Shown piece by piece: positions 16,060-23,821 of a stretch of DNA of 25,180 nucleotides; the stretch's first letter is position 1, and each line of letters begins with the position of its first letter. A program made the translations under genes and the position numbers. This DNA is from an uncultured Bacteroidia bacterium (GTDB taxonomy: Bacteria > Bacteroidota > Bacteroidia > Bacteroidales > UBA932). Below the pieces are notes generated by a model. It ran no database searches and had not been told where the DNA came from. It was given only the letters and a program-made list of their open reading frames with translations. The DNA is taken from assembly GCA_902767355.1 (NCBI GenBank), contig CACXHG010000227.1, positions 1 to 25,180 of the forward strand, given 5' to 3'.

Positions 16060-17295
16060 TTATTCGCTTACGGTTTTGAATCTTTCGTTGTATTCGCGCA
16101 TCAGGTTGAAGGCCATGTTGCCATAAGGCGTGCCAGACCGGAAACTGTATTCTATGTCGGCCTTGAGCGCATAGTTCCACATAAGGGAAATCTGTACCCT
16201 CTGTGCATAATAAGAGATCAGGTGACGGCGTATCATAAGCGAGTCGCCCTTTGCCGTTGCCGGGCCTGTGAACTCACCCACATAATAGCCCTTGCCCAGT
16301 TCGTTGGCCACCTGCTTTGCATACTGCACCTGTTCGGTGCGGTTCACGGTGCCTTTGTCGGAAAAAGCGCGGGCATCTTCGTAGATATGCTCGGACATTC
16401 CCAACATGGGTTCAGGAGTCATGATGGCGGTGATCTGCTTGTACTGCTCCCAGCTGTCTGTGCCCCAGGTCTTGTCTGTCATCTGGTGGTACTGCGAGTT
16501 GCGCATTATGCTGTTGCCGGTGGCAACCACCCTCTTGTGCTCATCCAGCGAGAGGATCTTCTCTGCAAAGCCCTTGTAGGCGGTTTCCACCGCGCGTGCG
16601 GGCAGCGGAGGATAGCCGGCCATCTCGATGTCGGCCGCGAGGCTGAATTCGTTGCCGAACTCCCACATCACCAGGCTTTTATGCTTTTTGAGGACATTCA
16701 CTACATCCTCTGTGTACTGGAGCATGTGGGCGTAGGTCTTGCTGTTTACATCGCCCCAGGCTGCATACGGCTCACCATAATATGTGGGTACAGAACCCGT
16801 GTTCCAGAAAATAGAAGGTATGAGAGCTATATGCGCCCTGTCGCACCAGGCACCCAGAGTGTCCAGGTTGGCGAGATACTTTTCTTTCTGGTCAAAATAA
16901 AAGCCGAACTGAGTAGCATAGAATGGGCTGCAGCTGAAGCGCACGATGGGTACCTGCTCCTGCGCGAGGGTCTCAACGGCCTTGCGCATCGCGTCCGTTT
17001 TCATACGGTCGGCCTCGTGGCACTCCACAAATAGATTGTAGCAGTTCACGCCGGTCACATACAGCGGCTTGCCGCCGATGAACATTCTGGGCACGGCGTT
17101 GCCGTTTACATTGAGTTCTTTGATCTGTATGCCCCACTCGCCGCTGTAGGCATCGTCCCAATAGCGTTCCAAAGCACTGCGGGGGTCCTTTTCGGGATTG
17201 TCCTTCCCGCCTGGGTTGTCCACGGGGTCGCAACCGCAGGCAAGCAGCGCCGCCAGTCCAATAAAAAGAGATGCGAATCTGTACACTTTATTCAT
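16060..17295 (-). CDS. GH5-like glycoside hydrolase lipoprotein
   Basis: A lipoprotein of 411 aa. The signal peptide ends at LLAC (Cys20), followed by a Gly/Pro/Asp-rich linker (about 22-45). A single TIM barrel follows: LYVTGVNCYNLF opens it, LVMWEFGNEFSL supplies acid/base Glu216, MSEHIYED (about 300-307) the conserved His, and YYVGEFTGP nucleophile Glu341. LMWNYALK closes the barrel. This is the pattern of GH5 and close clan GH-A relatives with endo-type activity on beta-linked glycans such as mannan or glucan; which substrate applies cannot be read. It starts 72 bp after the glycan-binding gene, with a strong hairpin in the gap, so its expression may be lower than that of susCD. A surface position is likely from the lipoprotein signal. 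Confidence 0.82.
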   Translation of the reverse strand: MNKVYRFASLFIGLAALLACGCDPVDNPGGKDNPEKDPRSALERYWDDAYSGEWGIQIKELNVNGNAVPRMFIGGKPLYVTGVNCYNLFVECHEADRMKTDAMRKAVETLAQEQVPIVRFSCSPFYATQFGFYFDQKEKYLANLDTLGAWCDRAHIALIPSIFWNTGSVPTYYGEPYAAWGDVNSKTYAHMLQYTEDVVNVLKKHKSLVMWEFGNEFSLAADIEMAGYPPLPARAVETAYKGFAEKILSLDEHKRVVATGNSIMRNSQYHQMTDKTWGTDSWEQYKQITAIMTPEPMLGMSEHIYEDARAFSDKGTVNRTEQVQYAKQVANELGKGYYVGEFTGPATAKGDSLMIRRHLISYYAQRVQISLMWNYALKADIEYSFRSGTPYGNMAFNLMREYNERFKTVSE

Positions 17296-17308
17296 ATCTG
17301 TTTTATAG

Positions 17309-17341
17309 AAAAGGGAGCCGGACCTGTTTCCGGCCCCCTTT
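17309..17341 (-). terminator. intergenic hairpin, possible partial terminator or attenuator
   Basis: In the 72-bp gap before the GH5-like gene, the minus strand folds as a 13-bp stem with one G-U pair between 17329-17341 and 17310-17322, with a 6-nt loop at 17323-17328. Only a short T-rich stretch (TTTTCTAT) follows, so full termination is doubtful. It could reduce read-through into the enzyme genes or protect the upstream mRNA end. Confidence 0.55.
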
Positions 17342-17367
17342 GAAGAATATAAGAGAATTAAGAGAGA

Positions 17368-18684
17368 TTACTCGGAGAACTTGTAGCAGCGAACGGGGTG
17401 ACCGGTTGCACGGTCATAATTGTCGCGGGCGTCGAAGTTGTGACCGGCCATGCGAAATGCATTCTCCACATTGCCCCAAGCAGTCGAGCAGGTCCAAAGA
17501 CCAGCCCAGCCATTGCCGTCAGCATCGTACCAGCCATTACCGCCGGTATAGATAAAGCCGGCTGCGGGCACTGTGATCTTACCGTCGAACAGAGTGAAGG
17601 AGTTGTCGCTGTTGCGTACAGCAGAACCTACACCAGCTGCAAAGCAAGTAGGGCTGGCAACTGCATAACCCTTCGGGCAGGGGTCATATACAGACTTGAA
17701 AGCCTGGTAGTCGGGATTCTGGTCAACTTCCCAGTTGATACCCCAGAGATAGCGCTGATTAGCCTCAATGAGCCAGTCGTTGTTGCGGTTGGAGCAAGCG
17801 ATAAACTCGTTGGGATGAGCAACCGAATAAGCTATGGAGTGGATTGTAGCATCTGCCATATCGTTGAAATCCTCACCTGCACCACCAACTACGGGATGAT
17901 ACCAGCCTTCGCCGGCGCCAGAGTCAAGGCCCAGGACGCGGGAGAAAGGATCCTTGCGGCCCCACTGATAATACATGCCGTATGAATCAGGATCGGTTCC
18001 GGTCATATATGCACCGAGGTTGCGGTCCATCATTGTCCAGGTGCCAAGATTTATATCCTTGGGAGCCTCTGCGCTCCAGATGTGCCAGCTCCAGAGGATA
18101 TTGTCAGAAGCGTCGGTAGCAGCCACCACTGCGTTGCCGTCCTTGTTGTCCACGGTGAAGCAGATGTAACCATCCTGGAGTTTGACATCGGTGATAAGGC
18201 CTTCAGCCTCTTCCCAGAGGAGTTTGGCCGATGCAGGGCTGATAGCGGTAGAGGTGATAGGGAAAGTGGAATGCAGACCCTTGTCGCCGTTACCCATAAC
18301 GGTAGCCTGGATCTTGTAGTCGCCACCTTCGGATACGATGTAGCTGTTTGCAGGGCCATCGAGCGCCTTGTACTCCTTGGGCTTGGGGGCAGCTTCCTGG
18401 TTAACGGTAACCACGGCGGATTCTGAACCGCAGGTGAAGGTAACCTTGCCGGTACGTGCCTCATAGGTAGTGTTCTCGGCTACGGTCACGGTGGCGCCGG
18501 AAACGGTCAGCCAGTCAACGTCGGGAGTACCCTTGTAGTCGCCGCTTGCAGTCACGGTGAGCGTGAAGGCCTCACCCTCGTAGGGAGCCGACCAGGTAGC
18601 GGTGTTCAGTTGGATTGAATCGGGTTTCTTACAGCCCGTGATGCAAAGCACGAGCATAAGAGCAATTGCAAAATACTTTTTCAT
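17368..18684 (-). CDS. BACON/FISUMP-like lipoprotein, probable surface glycan-binding protein
   Basis: A lipoprotein of 438 aa (ITGC, Cys18). Residues 25-100 look like a BACON domain (WSAPYEGEAFTLTVTASGDY, VDWLTVSG, AVVTVNQEA), which usually acts as a spacer or carbohydrate-binding module. The rest (about 105-438) is FISUMP-like, with GPANSYIV, ILWSWHIWSAEAP, MMDRNLGAY, YYQWGRKDPF, YDPCPKGYAVASP and HPVRCYK. It stands directly after susD, the usual place of SusE/SusF-type glycan-binding lipoproteins, though it is not homologous to SusE/F as far as can be seen. The same last domain occurs in the two A-cassette proteins at 773-2884 and 4469-6592. Gaps are 62 bp to susD and 72 bp to the next gene. 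Glycan binding is inferred from position and domains. Confidence 0.87.
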   Translation of the reverse strand: MKKYFAIALMLVLCITGCKKPDSIQLNTATWSAPYEGEAFTLTVTASGDYKGTPDVDWLTVSGATVTVAENTTYEARTGKVTFTCGSESAVVTVNQEAAPKPKEYKALDGPANSYIVSEGGDYKIQATVMGNGDKGLHSTFPITSTAISPASAKLLWEEAEGLITDVKLQDGYICFTVDNKDGNAVVAATDASDNILWSWHIWSAEAPKDINLGTWTMMDRNLGAYMTGTDPDSYGMYYQWGRKDPFSRVLGLDSGAGEGWYHPVVGGAGEDFNDMADATIHSIAYSVAHPNEFIACSNRNNDWLIEANQRYLWGINWEVDQNPDYQAFKSVYDPCPKGYAVASPTCFAAGVGSAVRNSDNSFTLFDGKITVPAAGFIYTGGNGWYDADGNGWAGLWTCSTAWGNVENAFRMAGHNFDARDNYDRATGHPVRCYKFSE

Positions 18685-18746
18685 TGTTTGTGTTTGTTTA
18701 AAAAAGTGTTGGTTAATAATGGATATGAATAAATGTGTATGTTTTG

Positions 18747-20714
18747 TTAATAGCCGGGATTCTCCCTAAGGTTGGGATTGACTGTGGTAGTGCCGTCGCC
18801 AATGGGGAGATAATAGTTGTTGCTCAGGAAAGTGGGATCCTGGGTCTTGCTGTCGATATGGTCTTCGAACTCTATCCAGAAGCGAGGCTCAGCCGTACGT
18901 TCGGTGACCTGCTTGCCGTCCACGGTCTTGGTTTTCAGAGACGCCTGATAGGAAGCCCAGTCAAGCACATAAGTGATGCCGGAATGGGGTTTGGAGAGTT
19001 CCGTCTCGGCAATACGCCAGCGGCGCAGGTCCCAATAGCGGTGGTTCTCGAAGCAGAGTTCGCACAGACGCTCCTTGCGGATTGCGTCCATCGTCACATT
19101 CTTCAGTCCAGCCACACCGGCACGGTCGCGGATCTGATTTATCGCATCCAGGGCTTCCCCTTTGCGGCCCAGTTCAAAGCAGGCCTCTGCATAGTTGAGC
19201 AGGACCTCAGCATAGCGCAGGATAATGTAATCGGTAGTGGAATAGACAAACCAGGTCATGCAGTCGCTGCCGGGCTCCAGATACTTGGCAACTCCGAAGC
19301 CGGTATGATACATTGAGCCTGTAGCCATCTCCTGCATCTGGTCGCCCCAGCACTGGACCCCCTCGTAAACATTCTCCGTAATATCATAGTAGTCAGTGCC
19401 GTCGGGCAGGCGTATGCCGCGATACATACTTACAGTGTCGTTGCCCCAAGGGAAACCGACTGCACCAGCCCAGTGATAGCGGTTGGTCCAAGTCCATGCC
19501 CTCAGACGAGGGTCACGATTGCCCCAGAGCTCGTCCATCGTCCAGGACCTGGAAGTAAGCACGCTGCGGTCTATCTTGCCGGAAGTTCCATCCACAAAGT
19601 CAAAATTCTCCACGAAATCGTAATAAGGGTGCACATACTGGCCAACGCTCCATGCATTGGGCTTCGGGCTCATACAGATATCCCAGGACCAGAGGTTTAT
19701 GCCGCCGGGCTGACCTTGATGGTGCTTGCTCAGCAACACTTCGTTATTGTCTTTCACCAGGAATACATCTTCCAGATTCTTTACATAATCCTCAGCTTTG
19801 CCATCACCCATACTGCCCTTGTAGAGGCCTTTGCCGCTCTTTGTCATAATCTCTTCACAGGCCTTGGCGGCAGTCTCATAATAGCCTTTGGCCTCGGAAG
19901 CATCTATTCCGACCAGGCCATCCAGATCGACCTGCCCGTACTGGGCGATGCTGCCGGCATACAGGGCTGCGCGGGAGGCCAGTGCGAGAGCCGCCCACTT
20001 GCTGGCATGGGCCGTGGTCGGATTGGGCTCCAGCAATTCGGCAATTTCAAGGCATTCATTGATGATGAAATCCCAGCAATCTTTCTCTTTGTTGCGCGGG
20101 GGATATACAATCTCGTCCGGAGCGTCGATGGGAGTCTCCTTGAGGATCAGGGGCACGCCGCCGTAGCGCTTAACCATTGCAAAATAGTTGAAGGCGCGCA
20201 GGAAACGGGCTTCTGCCTGGAAGGCTTTGGCCTTGCTCAGAGTCGAGGATTCCATGCTCTCGATCATGTGGTTGAGCTGGCGGTTCAGATAGTAGCCATT
20301 GCTCCACCAGCGCATGAAACCGCTGTTTTTCTGAATTCCATACAGTTTGTATCCATGATAGTTGGTCTGCGCTCCGCGTTGGCTGTACTTACCCTCGTCG
20401 GCAATGGTGGTCGCGTGGATAGGACCCTCGCCCTGAGCCGAAACGCCCAGGTTAAAATTCCAGTTGTAGTTGGTCCCGAAATCCACATTGAGCGGACTCG
20501 GATTAGGGCCGTCGTAGGATGCCAGCGCATCGTTGATCATAAACACGCTTGCCGCATAAAGCTCGGCAAGATGGCTTTCCACGAGGTATTCATCCTGCCA
20601 TACCTGGGCGTCGGTATATTGGTTAGTCGGAGTCTGTTCCAGATAGTCGGCACAGGAAACAGCTGTGAAAAGAGCTGCCAGAGTAAAAGCGTAGAATATC
20701 TTTTTCATAACCAT
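18747..20714 (-). CDS. SusD-like (RagB/SusD) outer-membrane nutrient-binding lipoprotein
   Basis: A SusD-family surface lipoprotein, 655 aa if the first ATG is used; the second ATG at 20708 gives MKKIFYAFTLAALFTAVSC and is the more natural start, with the lipid-bearing Cys at residue 19. It forms the lid of the SusCD transporter and binds oligosaccharides. Features of the family are the CADYLEQTPTNQYTDA start, the helical TPR-like N-terminal part with FLRAFNYFAMVKRYGGVPLIL, and the C-terminal DYIILRYAEVLLNYAEA and CFENHRYWDLRRW motifs. It is somewhat longer than many SusD proteins. It follows susC by 9 bp. Confidence 0.95.
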   Translation of the reverse strand: MVMKKIFYAFTLAALFTAVSCADYLEQTPTNQYTDAQVWQDEYLVESHLAELYAASVFMINDALASYDGPNPSPLNVDFGTNYNWNFNLGVSAQGEGPIHATTIADEGKYSQRGAQTNYHGYKLYGIQKNSGFMRWWSNGYYLNRQLNHMIESMESSTLSKAKAFQAEARFLRAFNYFAMVKRYGGVPLILKETPIDAPDEIVYPPRNKEKDCWDFIINECLEIAELLEPNPTTAHASKWAALALASRAALYAGSIAQYGQVDLDGLVGIDASEAKGYYETAAKACEEIMTKSGKGLYKGSMGDGKAEDYVKNLEDVFLVKDNNEVLLSKHHQGQPGGINLWSWDICMSPKPNAWSVGQYVHPYYDFVENFDFVDGTSGKIDRSVLTSRSWTMDELWGNRDPRLRAWTWTNRYHWAGAVGFPWGNDTVSMYRGIRLPDGTDYYDITENVYEGVQCWGDQMQEMATGSMYHTGFGVAKYLEPGSDCMTWFVYSTTDYIILRYAEVLLNYAEACFELGRKGEALDAINQIRDRAGVAGLKNVTMDAIRKERLCELCFENHRYWDLRRWRIAETELSKPHSGITYVLDWASYQASLKTKTVDGKQVTERTAEPRFWIEFEDHIDSKTQDPTFLSNNYYLPIGDGTTTVNPNLRENPGY

Positions 20715-20723
20715 TTCGTTTAA

Positions 20724-23700
20724 TTATAATACAATGTTGCAACCCAGACTCATGGTGTACTGCTGAGGATAGGAATATCCGACGGTACCGGTGGACTCGG
20801 GGTCGACGCCATATTTACTAATATTGCTCAGTGTAAAGAGGTTCATGCCGCCTGCATAGATACGGAACTTGCTTATGCCAATTTTCTTGGTGAGTCTCTC
20901 GGGAATGGTATAACCCACAGCCAGATTCTTCAGACGGACATAGGCACAGTCGCGATTGTAGAAGTCGGTGCCATAGCCGTTGATGACAGCACCTGCAGGG
21001 CGGGCCACCAGGGCGCCCGCATCAGCATTGTGGAACTGGTCAAAATACAGATTTGCATAGGTAGAGGTGTTGCTGTCATAGCTCAGGCCTATAGTGTAGC
21101 CCCAGGCCCCCTGGAAAAGTGCCTGCAGGTCAAAGCCGCGCCAGCCCATATTGATGGTCAGACCTCCCATCCAGTGGGGAGTGCTGCCCTTGCCGATGAT
21201 CTGCTGGTCCTTCCAGTTGATGACGCCGTCGTCGTTGGTATCCACAAACTTGATGTCACCTGCCCTGAGGGTCGAATTGTCGTTGTTCAGGTCGTCGAAA
21301 CTGTAGGGCCAGGCAGCCACTTCTTCGTCGGAAGCAAACAGGCCGTCGGTGACATAGCCGACTTGACGGTCCACATACTGCCCGACATTCTGATAGAGGC
21401 GCTTGCGGTCAGGGTCGGTCTCCTCTGCCTGATCGTAAACTGTCCAGCGGGTACGGTTGTAAGACACGTTTGCACTGATGTCATAGCTGAAGTCGCCGAT
21501 CTGATTGGCCGTGCCCAGCATAAGCTCGAAGCCGCGGGTGCGGGTAGCGTTCAGGTTCTCCTGAGGGAGTGTTGCGCCAAAGGTGGTCGGCAGGCTCTGG
21601 CTGCGGTAGCCGGGGATGCCGATACGGTCGCGCTGGAACAGATCCACCTCGCCATAGAATTTGCGGGAGAACATCGAGAAGTCCAGACCGAAGTTGTAGA
21701 TGCGCATTGTCTCCCAGGTCAGCAGTTCATTAGGCAGACCGGTAGAGGCCAAACCGTTGAACATGGTGCTGCCGAAGGTATAGGTCATATCGTATCTGTA
21801 ACCTGTCAGGTAGTTGAAATCTGCCACCGAGTCATAGCCGGCGGTACCCATGCTTGCACGCAGTTTGAGCATATCCAGCCAGGTGGCTTCGCTCATGAAA
21901 TCTTCCTTGGCAATGTTCCAACCGAGCGACACACTGGGGAAATAGCCCCAGCGATAGCCCTTGGCAAAGCGCGAAGAAGCGTCGGCACGGAGCGTTGTCT
22001 CTACCATGTATTTGTCGGCGTAGCTGTAGTTGAGACGGCCAATGAAGGAGTTGCGGCCGTAGTTGCTGCTGCCGGAACCGTTCTGAGCTGTTTTTTCATC
22101 TCCAGAAATCATCTCTTCGATGATGGTGGAATTGAAATCCTGGCGCTTTGTCCAGTAGCTGCGGTAGTTGCTCAGGGTAGCCTCATACATAAACAGGCCG
22201 GATACGTGGTGCAGGCCAAAGTCGTTGTCGTAGTTGAGGGAATACTGCTGAACTATAGTGCTGGCCAGACTGTTGTCCATACGCAGGCTGCTCGGCTCCA
22301 CCGAACCTCCTGCAAAGGCATATTTGTCCGTGCCGGCATTGTAGGTGTAGAACTGGCCCCTCTTGTGCATCCATTTGAGGTCGTTGGCGCCATAGTTATA
22401 CATAATGTTGGCCTTGGCCTTGAGCCCGGGCACATAGGGAATTTCCAACTCGGCGAAGCCGTTTACCTTGAAATGATTGCCGTTGGTACGGTAATAGCCG
22501 CTGTTTGCAATGTTCACGGCCCAGATAGGCGAGCCGTTCTGCATATTGGCATAAGACAGCAGGCTTTCATCCGGCAGATAGAGCGGATATCGGGGGTCTG
22601 CGGAATAGATGATGCCCTGCCAGAAGTTTGTGCCGTCCTGATAGAGGTCACCGCCGGAAGGGTAATTCTTGCAGTCTTTCATATACTGCATATTCATGCC
22701 GACTGTCAGATAGTCTGTGGCTTTTGCGCTGAAGTTCGTCTGGAAATTGAAGCGGTCGTAGTAGCCGCTGTTGGGCTTGAACTGCAGCTCCTGACGGTTG
22801 TAGCCGAAGTATCCGTAGTATTTGATACGGTCGGTACCGCCGCTGATGGATACGTTGTGATTCTGCTGTGGAGCGAACTGGCGTATAACTTCGTGATACC
22901 AATCGGAGTTGAGGTAGAGAGGATCAGTGCCTGCATCATACAGCGCAAGCTGTTCTTCCGAGTAAGGGACACGGTTGGGGTTACCGCCTTTATTCAAATA
23001 AACATCATTCTGAAATTGAGCTCTCTGACGGGATGTTGCGGGCAGCGTGGTCACAATGTTGCTCTGCATGGTCAGGGAAGAATTCACGGTGACGGTGGTC
23101 TTCTGGTTGGCACCGGTCTTGGTGGTGACCAGGATGACACCGTTGCCGGCGCGGGCGCCGTAGATGGAGCCGCTGCCGTCCTTAAGGATGGTGATGCTCT
23201 CTATCTGACCGGCATCCAGGCTCTCGATGCTGCCCTCTACGCCATCGACAATCACCAGCGGGGAGCCGAAGCCACGGATGTTGAGCGCCGCGTTGTCCTG
23301 ACCTGGCAGACCGGAAGTCTGCTTGGACACCAGACCGGGAAGCTGGCCGGCCAGCACGTGGGTGGTATTGACCACGGGCGCCACGTTGATCTTCTCGGAG
23401 TTGATCTGAGCGACACTACCGGTGAGGGTTGCCACGCGCTGAGTGCCGTAACCTACGACAACTGCTTCTTCAAGAAACTCCTTGTCGGTAGAAAGCACTA
23501 CGTTCAGCGAGGGCGCAGCTTTTACCTGCTGGGTCACATAACCTATGCACGACACCACCAGAGTGGCATTGTCGGGCACGATGATGCTGAAGTTACCGTT
23601 GGCGTCTGTAACGGTGCCGTTGCGGTCATTGCCCTTCTCGACCACATAGGCGGCGATTACGGGCAGGTTATCGCTGTCGATGACCGTGCCCTTGACAGTG

Positions 23701-23795
23701 ATCCTGTTCTGAGGCTCGGCTGCTAAACCGGTTAAGCTACCGGCCATAAATACACCGAAAGCCATCAAACAGAGAAAAATGCAGATTTTTTTCAT
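20724..23795 (-). CDS. SusC-like TonB-dependent outer-membrane transporter
   Basis: A TonB-dependent oligosaccharide importer of 1023 aa, the usual size. The start at 23795 gives a proper signal peptide (MKKICIFLCLMAFGVF, cleavage near LAA at 26); an upstream in-frame start at 23945 would overlap the rhamnosidase gene and is rejected. A carboxypeptidase-regulatory-like domain (about 32-105, ITVKGTVID and GNFSIIVPDNATLVVSCIGY) is followed by the linker EEAVVVGYGTQ (110-119). The plug domain contains LNIRGFGSPLVIVDGVEG and ILKDGSGSIYGARAGNGVIL (about 203-222), then comes the 22-strand barrel up to YTMSLGCNIVL. The plug loop DGSGSIYG is a shorter, Gly-rich form of the common DASAAAIYG. There is no N-terminal STN domain, so signalling to an ECF anti-sigma factor is not expected from this protein. 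It starts 26 bp after the GH78 gene. Confidence 0.96.
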   Translation of the reverse strand: MKKICIFLCLMAFGVFMAGSLTGLAAEPQNRITVKGTVIDSDNLPVIAAYVVEKGNDRNGTVTDANGNFSIIVPDNATLVVSCIGYVTQQVKAAPSLNVVLSTDKEFLEEAVVVGYGTQRVATLTGSVAQINSEKINVAPVVNTTHVLAGQLPGLVSKQTSGLPGQDNAALNIRGFGSPLVIVDGVEGSIESLDAGQIESITILKDGSGSIYGARAGNGVILVTTKTGANQKTTVTVNSSLTMQSNIVTTLPATSRQRAQFQNDVYLNKGGNPNRVPYSEEQLALYDAGTDPLYLNSDWYHEVIRQFAPQQNHNVSISGGTDRIKYYGYFGYNRQELQFKPNSGYYDRFNFQTNFSAKATDYLTVGMNMQYMKDCKNYPSGGDLYQDGTNFWQGIIYSADPRYPLYLPDESLLSYANMQNGSPIWAVNIANSGYYRTNGNHFKVNGFAELEIPYVPGLKAKANIMYNYGANDLKWMHKRGQFYTYNAGTDKYAFAGGSVEPSSLRMDNSLASTIVQQYSLNYDNDFGLHHVSGLFMYEATLSNYRSYWTKRQDFNSTIIEEMISGDEKTAQNGSGSSNYGRNSFIGRLNYSYADKYMVETTLRADASSRFAKGYRWGYFPSVSLGWNIAKEDFMSEATWLDMLKLRASMGTAGYDSVADFNYLTGYRYDMTYTFGSTMFNGLASTGLPNELLTWETMRIYNFGLDFSMFSRKFYGEVDLFQRDRIGIPGYRSQSLPTTFGATLPQENLNATRTRGFELMLGTANQIGDFSYDISANVSYNRTRWTVYDQAEETDPDRKRLYQNVGQYVDRQVGYVTDGLFASDEEVAAWPYSFDDLNNDNSTLRAGDIKFVDTNDDGVINWKDQQIIGKGSTPHWMGGLTINMGWRGFDLQALFQGAWGYTIGLSYDSNTSTYANLYFDQFHNADAGALVARPAGAVINGYGTDFYNRDCAYVRLKNLAVGYTIPERLTKKIGISKFRIYAGGMNLFTLSNISKYGVDPESTGTVGYSYPQQYTMSLGCNIVL

Positions 23796-23821
23796 AGGCT
23801 TATTATTAGAAGTTGATAATA

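Noticed and set aside
21030..23726. Very long plus-strand frame (898 codons) opposite the susC gene
   Set aside because: It mirrors a clear SusC gene on the other strand, has no recognisable domain, and is explained by codon bias in GC-rich DNA. The same holds for 7960-10377, 11297-13549, 14391-16043 and 4589-6091.
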